Shown: positions 42,223 to 51,549, counted from the first letter of the stretch. The stretch: DNA of 64,000 nt from Mesorhizobium sp. WSM3859 (GCF_002295065.1 NZ_NSGG01000001.1:334553-398552); one strand, 5' to 3'. Made by a program: numbers and translations. Notes: a model not told the origin generated them from the sequence alone.

Positions 42223-43230
42223 TTATTCGGCGGGCACGTGTCTGGTGACGACGGCCTGGCCGTCCTTCTTGGCGCGGTACTCGCTGTAGGCGGCGATCAG
42301 CATGTCCTCGTCGCGATATTGCGGCACCCAGCCGAGCTGGCGCTCGGCCTTGGACACGTCGAGCACGCATTCCTCGTCGGCGATCAGATACTGCTCCGGA
42401 TCCATAATCGGCATGTTCAACAGGTCGAGCAGGTCGAGCGTGCGCTTGACCGCCCAGCCGGGCGTCGGCAGCAGGATCGATTTCGAGCCGGCATGGCGGA
42501 TGAGGTCGCCGAGCAGTTTCTTGACCGGCGGCGGATTGAGCGAGCCCAGATTATAGGCCTCGTTCGGCACGCCGGCCTTCCAGGCGGCGCGGGCGGCTTC
42601 GGCGCAGTCGAACACCGAGATGAACTGATAGGGATTCCTGCCCGAGCCTATCATCGGCACCGGAAGATTCCAGTCGATCAGCTTGAACAGCTTTTCCAGG
42701 ATGCCGAGCCGGCCGGGACCGATGATGAGGCGCGGCCTGAACAGCGAGATCGACATGCCGCGCTTGCGCCATTCGGCGGCGAGTTCTTCGGTCTTGAGCT
42801 TTGACAACCCATATTCGCCGAGCGGCGCGACCGGGTGATCCTCCGTCATCGGCAGCACCACCGTGTGGCCGTAGATCATATCGGTCGTGTAGTGGACGAG
42901 CTTCGAGGCGCCGGCCTTGTCCATCGCCTGGATGATGTTCTCGGTGCCGTGGAAATTCACCGGAAAGAAGAAGTCGTGCCGCTTGGCGCGCACCTGGATC
43001 GGCGAGAGCATCTTGGCCGACAGATTGTAGACCATGTCGTCGGCCCTAAGCCCGACCGCCGCGACCGAAGCCGGATCGGTGACATCGCATGTGATGAAGC
43101 GCATCGAGCGATAGTGCGGCAAGTCGCTCTTCACGATGTCGGCAACGACGACATTCTCGCCGTCGGCGACGAGCTTGGGGGCAAGGTGACGGCCGACGAA
43201 GCCGTCGCCGCCGAAAATCATATGTCTCAT
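42223..43230 (-). CDS. NAD(P)-dependent sugar epimerase/dehydratase (extended SDR)
   Basis: 335 residues from ATG 43230, overlapping the small transporter gene by four bases (ATGA). The nucleotide loop is FGGDGFVGRHLAP (GxxGxxG). The catalytic pair is in YGHTVV.../EYGLSKLKTEE (YxxxK). ISLFRPRLIIGPGRLG follows. Typical of UDP-sugar epimerases and decarboxylases. In a DPA-like pathway the second enzyme, DprE2, is a shorter SDR that reduces the keto intermediate; this extended SDR could do an analogous step or supply a different sugar. Confidence 0.88.
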   Translation of the reverse strand: MRHMIFGGDGFVGRHLAPKLVADGENVVVADIVKSDLPHYRSMRFITCDVTDPASVAAVGLRADDMVYNLSAKMLSPIQVRAKRHDFFFPVNFHGTENIIQAMDKAGASKLVHYTTDMIYGHTVVLPMTEDHPVAPLGEYGLSKLKTEELAAEWRKRGMSISLFRPRLIIGPGRLGILEKLFKLIDWNLPVPMIGSGRNPYQFISVFDCAEAARAAWKAGVPNEAYNLGSLNPPPVKKLLGDLIRHAGSKSILLPTPGWAVKRTLDLLDLLNMPIMDPEQYLIADEECVLDVSKAERQLGWVPQYRDEDMLIAAYSEYRAKKDGQAVVTRHVPAE

Positions 43231-43676
43231 CGAACAATCTCGCTTGTGCCGATTTTGTCGGGAGTGATGGAGGCGGTCCGGTCCTCGTGTCCGCGCCCAC
43301 CCATTTCTCTGCCACTCTGGGCAATCAGGATCGTGCCGACGCAGATGCAGGCGATGCCGGCGATGCGCCAGCCATTGAGGTCCTCGCGGAAGACGAAATA
43401 GGCAAAGATCGCCACGGCGACATAGGCGAGGCTGAGGAACGGATAGGCGAAGCTGAGCTCGACCTTGGACAGCACATAGAGATGCGACGCCATCGAGATG
43501 ACGAAGGTGCACAGGCCGAGGAACACCCAGGGGCTGAACACGATCTGCAAAAGCCTGACGAGCGGATTGACCCCTTCGAAGGAGATCGGCCCCATCGACA
43601 TCATGCCTTGCTTCAGCATCAGCTGCGCAGCGGCATTGGTCATGACCGTGAAGAGAATGAAGATTATGTATTTCAT
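43227..43676 (-). CDS. Small EamA/SMR-type membrane protein (lipid-linked sugar flippase candidate)
   Basis: 149 residues from ATG 43676 (GTG at 43685 would add three). Four hydrophobic helices: IIFILFTVMTNAAAQLML, FSPWVFLGLCTFVISMA, FAYPFLSLAYVAVAIFAY and GWRIAGIACICVGTILIA. The AAAQLMLKQG and FAYPFLSLAYV segments recall ArnE/EmrE-like proteins, of which ArnE/F flip undecaprenyl-phosphate-aminoarabinose. Its place between DprE1-like and epimerase genes fits a lipid-linked pentose flippase. The 15-residue C-terminal tail is polar. Confidence 0.8.
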   Translation of the reverse strand: MKYIIFILFTVMTNAAAQLMLKQGMMSMGPISFEGVNPLVRLLQIVFSPWVFLGLCTFVISMASHLYVLSKVELSFAYPFLSLAYVAVAIFAYFVFREDLNGWRIAGIACICVGTILIAQSGREMGGRGHEDRTASITPDKIGTSEIVR

Positions 43677-43799
43677 TGTTGCCACCCCGCCCCTTGGGCG
43701 GTCCTATTACAAACCTGCAAATATTTCGTGAAGCCGTGATATTGTTTCGAGTAAACCCTGGCGTAACACTTTATTTACCATGATCTATTCGAATTTTAT

Positions 43800-45152
43800 C
43801 TATTCCGCGGCTTCAGCCCTCCCTTGTCCGATCTCCAATCTCATGGCGGTACGCGCCCAGAAGCTTGACAGGAAAGCCGGGTCGCGAAGCGCCTCCAGCC
43901 GCTGCCATTGCGGGAACGACGCGGCGAATGTCTCAGGCCCCATCCGGGCGTCCTTGTAGGGGTTCACCGCGCCACCCGCCTCGACCGTGATGCGATCGAG
44001 CTCGGCGAGCAGCCACAAAGTCCTTTGGCCCTTGTTCGGGAAATCGAGCGTCAGCGTGTAGCCGGGGCGCGGGAAGGACAGCAGCGCCGGTGAGCGGACG
44101 TCGCCGAAGCGCTTGAGCACCGTCAGGAACGACCCCTGCCCTGCCCGTCGTGCCGCCTCGAGCAGCGCCGGTACGGCGTGGCGGGCGTTGGCCTCCGGCA
44201 CCAAGCTTTGGTGCTGGAAAAGTCCGCGTGGCCCGTAGAGCCGGTTCCAGTCGCGGACGCCGTCGAGCGGAAAGAAGAAACCCTGATAGCCCGCTTGGCG
44301 CGGAACCGGAGACTTGCCCTTTTTCCAGCGGTAGGCCGCGTTGAAGACGGTGAGGAACGGCCGGTTGAGGACATTGAATGGCGGCTGCACCGGCACGGAA
44401 AGCCGGCTGCCGGCGCGCGCGGCGGCATGCGAGCCGTGCTCGGCATGGTTGCCGGTGAGCAAAAGCCCGCGCCCGCGCCCATGGCCACGGGCAAGCTGGT
44501 CGATCCAGGCGACGGCATATTCATTGGCCTGGTCGGCCGCCTCGGCAAGATCGAAGAATTCGCCGAGGTCGCGAAACCGCGTCGCCTTTTCCGCTATGTC
44601 GAGCGAGGGCACCCGCATCAGCCTGATCGATGCCGAAAGGATCAGCCCGGTCAGCCCCATGCCGCCGATCGTTGCCGCGAACAGACGGACATTCTCGGTC
44701 TGCGAGCAGCGATAGGTTCGGCCGTCGGACCGAAGCAGCGTCAGGGCCTCGACATGGCAGCCGAAGGTACCGCGCCGATGGTGGTTCTTGCCATGGACGT
44801 CGTTGGCGATCGCGCCGCCCAGCGTCACGAACTGCGTGCCTGGAACCACGGCCGGAAAGAAGCCGTAGGGCGCGGCATGCGCGATGATGTCGCCAAGCAG
44901 CGTACCGGCACCCGCTTCGAGCACGCCGGTCTCGGCGTTGAAGGAACGGATGCGGTCGAGCGGCCGCATGTCGACCACCATGCCGGCATCATTCTGGCAA
45001 CTGTCGCCATAGGAGCGGCCATTGCCGTAGCCGAGCAGCGATCCGGCTTTCGCATCGCCGCGCTTCAGCAAGGCGATCGCCTCGTCCGCCGGGATCGCCT
45101 TGCGTGCCGGCGGCGTCGCCAGTCCGAAGCTGCCGAAGCGCCTTTCCCCCAT
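43800..45152 (-). CDS. dprE1-like: DprE1-like FAD-dependent polyprenylphosphoryl-ribose oxidase
   Basis: 450 residues from ATG 45152 (GGGAGG six bases upstream; GTG at 45155 would add one). VAO-type FAD fold: GNGRSYGD (43-50), then DVHGKNHHRRG (H120-H125), the motif that in mycobacterial DprE1 surrounds H132. Near the C-terminus LSFPRPGYTLTLDFP and YKDAR align by eye with the DprE1 active site: K400 matches the catalytic K418, whereas the benzothiazinone-target C387 is T368 here. DprE1 oxidises decaprenyl-phosphoryl-ribose at C2, the first half of ribose-to-arabinose epimerisation. The neighbour at 45152 would make that substrate. The gene starts in the stop codon of the UbiA-like gene. Confidence 0.88.
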   Translation of the reverse strand: MGERRFGSFGLATPPARKAIPADEAIALLKRGDAKAGSLLGYGNGRSYGDSCQNDAGMVVDMRPLDRIRSFNAETGVLEAGAGTLLGDIIAHAAPYGFFPAVVPGTQFVTLGGAIANDVHGKNHHRRGTFGCHVEALTLLRSDGRTYRCSQTENVRLFAATIGGMGLTGLILSASIRLMRVPSLDIAEKATRFRDLGEFFDLAEAADQANEYAVAWIDQLARGHGRGRGLLLTGNHAEHGSHAAARAGSRLSVPVQPPFNVLNRPFLTVFNAAYRWKKGKSPVPRQAGYQGFFFPLDGVRDWNRLYGPRGLFQHQSLVPEANARHAVPALLEAARRAGQGSFLTVLKRFGDVRSPALLSFPRPGYTLTLDFPNKGQRTLWLLAELDRITVEAGGAVNPYKDARMGPETFAASFPQWQRLEALRDPAFLSSFWARTAMRLEIGQGRAEAAE

Positions 45153-46585
45153 CACCAGCCTCCCGCGACGAGGAAGACCGCGCCGATGGCGACGACGATC
45201 TGGCTGCGCCAGTCGCGGATGATGAAGACGACCGGATCGTCATGCATCTCGTCGCGCCGGGCGAGGATCCAGACGCGCATCGTCAGGTAGAGCACGATCG
45301 GCGCCAGCGGCCATATCAGCCAGGGATGCGGGTAAAGCTCGCGCACCGCCGGGCTGTCCATATAAAGCGCCAGGACCAGCGCCGAGGAGAAGGCCGACGC
45401 CATGCCGGCCTGGGCGACGATCTCCTGGTCCTCGGTGCGATAGCCGCGGCCGGCAATGCGCTCGCCCGGGGGAATGGCGGTGGTGCGAAGTTCGACGAAG
45501 CGCTTCACCAGCGCCAGCGACAAGAAGAAGAAGATCGAGAAGGCAAGCAGCCAGAAGGAAACGTCGACGCCGGTGGCGGCCGCGCCCGCAAGCACGCGGA
45601 TCGTGTAGAGACCCGCAAGCGTCAGCACGTCGATCAGAAGCATGCGCTTGAACGACAACGAATAGGCAGTGGTGACGACCAGATAGCCGGCAAGCACGCC
45701 GAGGAATTCGATCGGAAGGAAGAGGCCGGCCGCGATGCCGATCGCAAGCAGCGCCACGATCGCGCCCATGCCGAACGGAATCGACAATGCGCCGCTGGCG
45801 AAAGGCCGGTTGCGCTTGGTCGGATGCTTGCGGTCGAGGGCCAGGTCGAAGAAATCGTTGAGGATGTAGATGGCGGACGCCACGGCGCTGAAGGACACGA
45901 ACGCCAGCAGGCATTCCCAGATCATATTGGGATTGAAATATTCGTGCGACAGCACCATCGGCACAGCGATCAGCGCGTTCTTCAGCCACTGATGCATGCG
46001 CAGCATCTTGATGTAGGTCCTGAGCGTCGACTTCGGCGCCGGCATGGCCTCGGCTTGATGCGCCGCCTGCCAGCGCCGCGCGCTGCGGTCGGGCGCCACC
46101 ACGAGCGCGTTGCGCGCCGCGTCGAAAACCTTGAGGTCGTGGCGGCTGTTGCCGGCATAATCGAAGCCCGCATCGCCATAGGCGGCGACCAGAGCGGCAC
46201 ACTTGCGGCCCGAGGTCATGTTATGCGGGCCGTCGGTCGCCAGCACGCGATCGAAAATGCCGAGATGCGCCGCGATCGCCTCGGCGAATTTGCGCGGCGT
46301 TCCCGTCGCCAGCACGATCGCGCGGCCCTCCCGATGCTCGGCGCGCAAACGGTCGATCAATTCCTGACGGTAAGGCAGCGAGGCCGGGTCGATGTCGACG
46401 CGCAGGGAAATCTCCTGCTTGAGCCGCGCCGGACCGCCGGTCAGCCAGAGCGGCAGCAGAAAGAGATAGAGCGGGTTCTTCTTAAGGAGGATGAACAGGC
46501 CTTCCCACAGAAGGTCCGTTGCAACCAACGTACCGTCGAGATCGACCGCAAGCGGAATTGCGTTCCTGTCCGACCTCGCGTCCAT
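45152..46585 (-). CDS. ubiA-like: HAD phosphatase-UbiA prenyltransferase fusion (decaprenyl-phosphate phosphoribosyltransferase-like)
   Basis: 477 residues from ATG 46585. The N-terminal ~180 residues are a HAD phosphatase (DLDGTL 15-20; LATGTPRKFAEAI; YAGNSRHDL); the rest is a nine-helix UbiA domain with the first Asp-rich motif N243-D-x2-D247-x3-D251-R-x-HPTKR-x-RP. The HPTK-xx-RP ending and YSLSFKRMLLIDV match mycobacterial UbiA (Rv3806c), which transfers phosphoribose from PRPP to decaprenyl phosphate. The fused phosphatase would remove the 5-phosphate, a step done by a separate protein in mycobacteria. First gene of the operon running to 38734. No other prenyl acceptor gene is near. Confidence 0.9.
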   Translation of the reverse strand: MDARSDRNAIPLAVDLDGTLVATDLLWEGLFILLKKNPLYLFLLPLWLTGGPARLKQEISLRVDIDPASLPYRQELIDRLRAEHREGRAIVLATGTPRKFAEAIAAHLGIFDRVLATDGPHNMTSGRKCAALVAAYGDAGFDYAGNSRHDLKVFDAARNALVVAPDRSARRWQAAHQAEAMPAPKSTLRTYIKMLRMHQWLKNALIAVPMVLSHEYFNPNMIWECLLAFVSFSAVASAIYILNDFFDLALDRKHPTKRNRPFASGALSIPFGMGAIVALLAIGIAAGLFLPIEFLGVLAGYLVVTTAYSLSFKRMLLIDVLTLAGLYTIRVLAGAAATGVDVSFWLLAFSIFFFLSLALVKRFVELRTTAIPPGERIAGRGYRTEDQEIVAQAGMASAFSSALVLALYMDSPAVRELYPHPWLIWPLAPIVLYLTMRVWILARRDEMHDDPVVFIIRDWRSQIVVAIGAVFLVAGGW

Positions 46586-46789
46586 TGTCCTGCCCTGATC
46601 GAGCGCAGGATCCCGAAACTCCAAATCTCGGAAAGGACCACGCGCCAATTCAACCCACGCCGTGTGCCGGCGTCCTTGGGGCAGATATAGCCGGGGTTGA
46701 CGCAGCGAACGTTAAAACGTCCGGTTGCAGCGCGTAGTCATACCGGTTTTTCGGGTGTCATCGTTAAGCGTCGGCTACCGGAAACGATA

Positions 46790-46815
46790 AAAGGCCGGAC
46801 AATGGTCCGGCCTTT
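46790..46815 (-). terminator. Terminator after the small secreted protein gene
   Basis: AAAGGCCGGAC, loop AATG, GTCCGGCCTTT: a perfect 11-bp stem, with a T-tract on the minus strand. It separates the gene at 46846 from the UbiA-like operon. Confidence 0.9.
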
Positions 46816-46845
46816 GCCAATCTTACCGCGCCAATCTGTGGCGCG

Positions 46846-47109
46846 TTACTTGATGCGGGCGGTCCCGCCCGAAATTTCGACCGTTTCGGAACCGGTCAGC
46901 GCTTCGAGGTCACCGTTGGGCAGGGTGACGAAGCAGCCGTTCGGGCAGAACTCCACCGTCTCGCCGGCACCGAGCGTCAGCTCGCTCTTGGCGCCGCCTT
47001 CGGTCACGACCAGGGTCCGCGTCTGAGCGTCCCTGTTGATCGCGCTGGCGGCGAAAGCCGAACCGCCCAAGGCCAGCAAAGCGATGGCGGCAACGACAGA
47101 CTTCCACAT
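46846..47109 (-). CDS. Small secreted protein of unknown function
   Basis: 87 residues from ATG 47109, leaving a clean signal peptide (MWKSVVAAIALLALGGSAFAA). The mature ~65 residues contain RTLVVTEGGAKSELTLGAGETVEFCPNGCFVTLPNGD, with a Cys pair C-x3-C likely to form a disulfide. Beta-rich and acidic, possibly a small cupredoxin-like or adhesion fold, but no family recognised. Single gene with its own terminator. Confidence 0.75.
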   Translation of the reverse strand: MWKSVVAAIALLALGGSAFAASAINRDAQTRTLVVTEGGAKSELTLGAGETVEFCPNGCFVTLPNGDLEALTGSETVEISGGTARIK

Positions 47110-47300
47110 TGCATTTCCGGTGTTCACACACCGCCTCTGTTCAAATTTGCAAGGCATTCTCGCCCTTTGCATCGGAGCTTATATGAGATGTTACCTGAAC
47201 CGCAACTGAATGCCGCATTCATGCCACAATCGGTTTCGGCTCCGGACAAGCGCAGGAAGCCGCTGTTTGCAGGCCGGCCTCACCTGAATATCGATGCACC

Positions 47301-49790
47301 TTAGCCGGGGTCGGGCTTGCGGCCCCTGCGCTTCATCTTGGCCAGCCGTTCCCGTTCGGCAGCGGCTTCCTCCTCCAGCCTCTGGCGCTCGGCGAATTCG
47401 GCTTCGATCTTGTCGTCGTCGATCGGCCAGGCTTCGTGCTTCTTGGTCTCGACCACCGCCCGCGGCGTCGAAGGGATCTCGATCTGCTCCTCCTCGAAGA
47501 TATCGAAGATCGCGAAGCGGATATCGTTCTGCACGACACTGCTGTTCATGATGTCGGCCACGAACACGCGGATTTCGAACTCGAGCGCGGCAAGGCCGAA
47601 ATTGGCGAAGAGAATGAACGGCTCGGGATTCTTCAGCACCATTGGATGGGCGCGCGCAATGTTGGTCAGCAGGGCATGGACGCGTTTGACGTCGCTGCCA
47701 TAGGCGACGCCGACTTTGATGTCGACGCGCCCCAGCTTGTTGCGATGCGTCCAGTTGCCGACCGCATTGTTGATGAGGTTCGAATTGGGCAGGATCACCG
47801 ACTGCCGCTGGAAGGTCTCGATCTCGGTGGCGCGCACGCTGATCTTGCGCACCGTGCCGCTGACGTCGCCGGCGACGATCCAATCGCCGACCTTGAAAGG
47901 CCGCTCGGCAAGCAGGATCAGGCCCGAAACGAAATTCGACACGACATTCTGCAGGCCGAAGCCGATACCCAGCGAAAGGGCGCCGGCAACCAGCGCCAGG
48001 TTGGAAAGATCGATGCCGGCCGCCGAGATGCCGACCAGGCCGGCAATCGCCACGCCGGCATAGCCGACACCGAGCCGGATCGAATTGCGCACGCCGGCAT
48101 CGACCTTGCCGCGCGCCATCACCGAGCCGTCCAGCCAGCCCTGGAACCAACGCGTCAGGAAATAACCGATGACGAAGACGACAATGCCGCTGAGGATGCC
48201 GAGGAAAGAGATGGTCACCGAGCCGATCGAGACGCCGGTTGCCAGCTTGTAGGCCCAGGCCTCGATATCGCCGGGCTGGAATCCCCACATCAAAAGGATC
48301 AGCGGCAGGAACACCACGACGATCATCAGGTTGATGGCGATGCTGACCACCAGGCCGAGCTGGTCGAGGGCGGTATCCTCGTAACTCGAATTTGCCGAAA
48401 GCCAGCGCCCTACGGACGTGTCGGCGAAGCCACCCTCCTCGCCGATCGCGCGCGCCGACAGGAAGCCGATATAGGCCGTCACCAGGACCGTGCCGGTGAC
48501 AACCACCTGCAGCGAAACGAAGATGGCCAGGCCGATATAGCCGAGCAGGGCCGCAGCGATAGTGAACAGGCCGAGCCCGATCGTAAGAAAGCGCAACCAT
48601 GCCGGCCACGGGCGCCAAGAGCCATCGCTGGCCCTGAACGGTCTCAGCAATCCCATCAGAATCAGGATGACGCCGACAATAATGGTGGCGACGAAGCTTC
48701 TGGCGATGGTCAACGACAGCGGCGAACCCATCTTGTCGTTCACAACCGTCAGAAAATTGTTGAAGCCGAGAACAAGCGCCATCGCCGTCGCCAGGCGCAC
48801 CAGCCAGCGCGCAGGGCGGGTTGCGACCGGGATCAGGCGCCAATTCGGCAGGCGCGGCTCCAGCGCCGCGTTGGCCAGCCGGTTGACGCAGAATACCAGC
48901 GCGACGACAGTCAGCAGTGCATTGAGGAACGTGCCGATGTCGCCGCGCAGCACATTGTAGTAGTTGAAGAAAAACACCGTCGAGGCGAGAAACACGCCAA
49001 GCGCCAAGGTCGGCAGCAGCGTCGACCAGAACGCCACGGAAAGCCGGCTTAGATAAGACGGCTCCTCGACCGAGGGATCGGGTTCGAAGATACGGCCGAA
49101 CAGACGTCTGCCACCAACCAGAAGCACCGCCGCCAACATCAATGCCATCAAGGTCGCGGCAAGCATCGCCTGGAATTTGAATTTCAGCGCGAAGGTCAAC
49201 CAGGAAGTTACTGCTTTATAAAGTCCGGTAAATTGCTCATGCGCGTCCGAGAAGGCCTGCGGGCTCAGCGCGTCGGTCAGATCATAATGCTTGGTGATGA
49301 AGCTCCGGAAAAGCTCGGTTCGCATCGTGCCAATCTTCTCGACCAGGCCGTTGATGCGAATCGCCAGGTTCTCCGCACTGGCGACAACCGCGTTGATCTC
49401 GGCCTTCTCGGAAGTGAGCGCGCCGCGTTCATTGCTGACGACCTCAGGCTCAGGCGGCTGCCCTTCGGCCGGGGGCGGTCCCAGCACCTGGACTCGGTTG
49501 TTGATGTCGGTGAGGCGCGAACGGAATGCCAGCGCGCTCGTCAGCGCCGCGCGCGAAATATCCTCGAGCTGCAGCCGGATGTCGACCAGCCCCGCATCGT
49601 CCTGGTCGGGGTCGCTGAGTTTTTTCTCCAGGCCGTCGGTCTTGGTCGTAAGGTCCTGGATGACCTTGGTCTGGTCGGCAATGAGCTGCGACGAGCCGTG
49701 GCCGATCGCCTGCGCCGACGCCTCGAACGCCGGCTGACCGAAGACAGCGACGATGACGACCAAGATCAGGCGTAGCAATCGGAAAAACAT
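47301..49790 (-). CDS. Mechanosensitive channel MscS-family protein with DUF3772-type N-terminus
   Basis: 829 residues from ATG 49790, leaving a signal peptide (MFFRLLRLILVVIVAVFGQPAFEASA). Residues ~25-190 are periplasmic coiled-coil-like (IADQTKVIQDLTTKTDGLEKKL), then ~10 membrane helices, then the MscS core: a pore helix (LSLGIGFGLQNVVSNFVSGLILL), AERPFKVGDWI, RQSVILPNSNLINNAVGNWTH, and a cytoplasmic beta/cage domain with an acidic/basic C-terminal tail. A large MscS relative releasing solutes during hypo-osmotic shock. It lies before the sarcosine oxidase operon, oriented away. The last bases include half of a repeat also found at 55171. Confidence 0.92.
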   Translation of the reverse strand: MFFRLLRLILVVIVAVFGQPAFEASAQAIGHGSSQLIADQTKVIQDLTTKTDGLEKKLSDPDQDDAGLVDIRLQLEDISRAALTSALAFRSRLTDINNRVQVLGPPPAEGQPPEPEVVSNERGALTSEKAEINAVVASAENLAIRINGLVEKIGTMRTELFRSFITKHYDLTDALSPQAFSDAHEQFTGLYKAVTSWLTFALKFKFQAMLAATLMALMLAAVLLVGGRRLFGRIFEPDPSVEEPSYLSRLSVAFWSTLLPTLALGVFLASTVFFFNYYNVLRGDIGTFLNALLTVVALVFCVNRLANAALEPRLPNWRLIPVATRPARWLVRLATAMALVLGFNNFLTVVNDKMGSPLSLTIARSFVATIIVGVILILMGLLRPFRASDGSWRPWPAWLRFLTIGLGLFTIAAALLGYIGLAIFVSLQVVVTGTVLVTAYIGFLSARAIGEEGGFADTSVGRWLSANSSYEDTALDQLGLVVSIAINLMIVVVFLPLILLMWGFQPGDIEAWAYKLATGVSIGSVTISFLGILSGIVVFVIGYFLTRWFQGWLDGSVMARGKVDAGVRNSIRLGVGYAGVAIAGLVGISAAGIDLSNLALVAGALSLGIGFGLQNVVSNFVSGLILLAERPFKVGDWIVAGDVSGTVRKISVRATEIETFQRQSVILPNSNLINNAVGNWTHRNKLGRVDIKVGVAYGSDVKRVHALLTNIARAHPMVLKNPEPFILFANFGLAALEFEIRVFVADIMNSSVVQNDIRFAIFDIFEEEQIEIPSTPRAVVETKKHEAWPIDDDKIEAEFAERQRLEEEAAAERERLAKMKRRGRKPDPG

Positions 49791-49983
49791 GGCGCTGTGG
49801 CGACTCGCGGCCGAAAAACCCTCGAAATTTCCGCCCTTGATAAAGACCGGCCTATCGGGCGGCAAGCCGTCCCGGTCGTGTCGGGCGGAGTCGGCCTGTC
49901 GAAAAGCAATGGCGCAATCTTGGCTTTGCGCTTCCCGCCTGCTCTATAGTCTGCCGCCTCGCATCATAAGGACGATAGGAAGA

Positions 49984-51243
49984 ATGGCGGAATATTCAGC
50001 CTTTTCGCTGCTCAAGAACGCGCTGACGGGCAACAAGGATTGGAAGCCCGCGTGGCGCAAGCCGGACCCCAAGGCTTCCTATGATGTCATTGTCATCGGC
50101 GGCGGCGGCCACGGCCTTTCGACCGCCTATTACCTCGCCAAGGAACACGGCATCACCAACGTCGCGGTGCTGGAAAAAGGCTGGCTCGGCTCCGGCAATG
50201 TCGGCCGCAACACTACCGCCGTGCGCTCCAACTATCTCTTGCCGCAGAACACCCGCTTCTACGAACATTCGATGAAGCTGTGGGAGAACCTTTCGCACGA
50301 CCTCAACTACAACGTCATGTTTTCGCAGCGAGGCTGCCTCAATCTCGCGCACACGCCCGCCCAGCTCGACGACTACGCAAGGCGCGGCAACGCCATGCGC
50401 CATCTCGGCGTTGATGCCGAACTGATGAGCGTCGACCAGATCAAGCGCCTCGTGCCGGCGCTGGACGTCTCGGGATCGGCGCGCTTCCCGGTTCTCGGCG
50501 GGCTGATGCAGCGGCGCGCCGGCAGCGCCCGCCACGACGCCGTCGCCTGGGGCTATGCGCGCGGCGCCGACCGGCGCGGCGTCGACATCATCGAGAATTG
50601 CGAGGTCACCGGCTTCCTGCGCGACGGCGGCCGCATCATCGGCGTTTCGACGACGCGCGGCGAGATCCGCGCCAAGAAGGTCGCGCTTGCTGTTGCCGGC
50701 AGCACCGGCCGCGTCATGCAGCTTGCCGGCATTTCGCACATGCCGATCGAGAGCCATGTGCTGCAGGCCTTCGTCTCGGAATCGCTGAAGCCGATCATCG
50801 ACACGATCCTGACCTTCGGCATGGGTCACTTCTACATTTCCCAGTCGGACAAGGGCGGCCTCGTCTATGGCGGCGACCTCGACGGCTACAACAGCTACGC
50901 CCAGCGCGGCAGCCTGCCGATCGTCGACGAGGTGATGAGCGAGATGCTGGCGCTGTTCCCGGGTCTCGCCCGGGTGCGCATGCTGCGCTCCTGGGGCGGG
51001 CTGTGCGACATGACGATGGACGGCTCGCCGATCATCACCACCGGCCCGCTGCCGGGCATGTATCTCAATTGCGGCTGGTGCTATGGCGGCTTCAAGGCGA
51101 CGCCCGCGTCGGGCTGGTGCTTTGCCTACACCATCGCCAAGGACGAGCCGCACGAGTTCAACGCGCCCTTCACGCTCGACCGTTTCTATCGCGGCTTGAT
51201 CATCGACGACAAAGGCCAGGGCGCGACGCCCAGATTGCATTAG
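49984..51243 (+). CDS. soxB: Sarcosine oxidase subunit beta
   Basis: 419 residues from ATG 49984. GGGGHG (39-44) opens the FAD-binding domain; VLEKGWLGSGNVGRNTTAVRSNYLLP is characteristic of heterotetrameric sarcosine oxidase beta, and MLRSWGGLCDMTMDGSPIITTG closes it. The complex oxidises sarcosine to glycine, giving hydrogen peroxide and methylene-THF. First gene of soxBDAG; promoter region shared in divergence with the MscS gene. Confidence 0.96.
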   Translation: MAEYSAFSLLKNALTGNKDWKPAWRKPDPKASYDVIVIGGGGHGLSTAYYLAKEHGITNVAVLEKGWLGSGNVGRNTTAVRSNYLLPQNTRFYEHSMKLWENLSHDLNYNVMFSQRGCLNLAHTPAQLDDYARRGNAMRHLGVDAELMSVDQIKRLVPALDVSGSARFPVLGGLMQRRAGSARHDAVAWGYARGADRRGVDIIENCEVTGFLRDGGRIIGVSTTRGEIRAKKVALAVAGSTGRVMQLAGISHMPIESHVLQAFVSESLKPIIDTILTFGMGHFYISQSDKGGLVYGGDLDGYNSYAQRGSLPIVDEVMSEMLALFPGLARVRMLRSWGGLCDMTMDGSPIITTGPLPGMYLNCGWCYGGFKATPASGWCFAYTIAKDEPHEFNAPFTLDRFYRGLIIDDKGQGATPRLH

Positions 51244-51255
51244 GTTTCGAAATAC

Positions 51256-51549
51256 ATGCTGATCACCTGTCCCTATTGCGGCCCGCGCGACGTCATCGAA
51301 TTCACCTACCAGGGCGACGGCAATCGCGAACGGCCGCAGCCGGCCTCGCAAGATCTCGATGCCTGGAACGCCTATGTCTACGACCGCCTGAACCCGGCCG
51401 GCGACCACAATGAGATCTGGCAGCATTCCGGCGGTTGCCGCGCGCATCTGAGGGTCGTGCGCAACACCATCACCCATGAGATCCTGAGCACGGCCTTCGC
51501 CCGTGGCGGCCACAAATCCACTGAGAACAGGGCGGAGGGCCGCTCGTGA
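51256..51549 (+). CDS. soxD: Sarcosine oxidase subunit delta
   Basis: 97 residues with the zinc motif CPYCGPRD at the N-terminus and a late QHSGGCRAHL that completes the site, as in all SoxD proteins. Twelve bases after soxB; overlaps soxA by four bases (GTGA). Small structural subunit of the tetrameric oxidase. Confidence 0.96.
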   Translation: MLITCPYCGPRDVIEFTYQGDGNRERPQPASQDLDAWNAYVYDRLNPAGDHNEIWQHSGGCRAHLRVVRNTITHEILSTAFARGGHKSTENRAEGRS

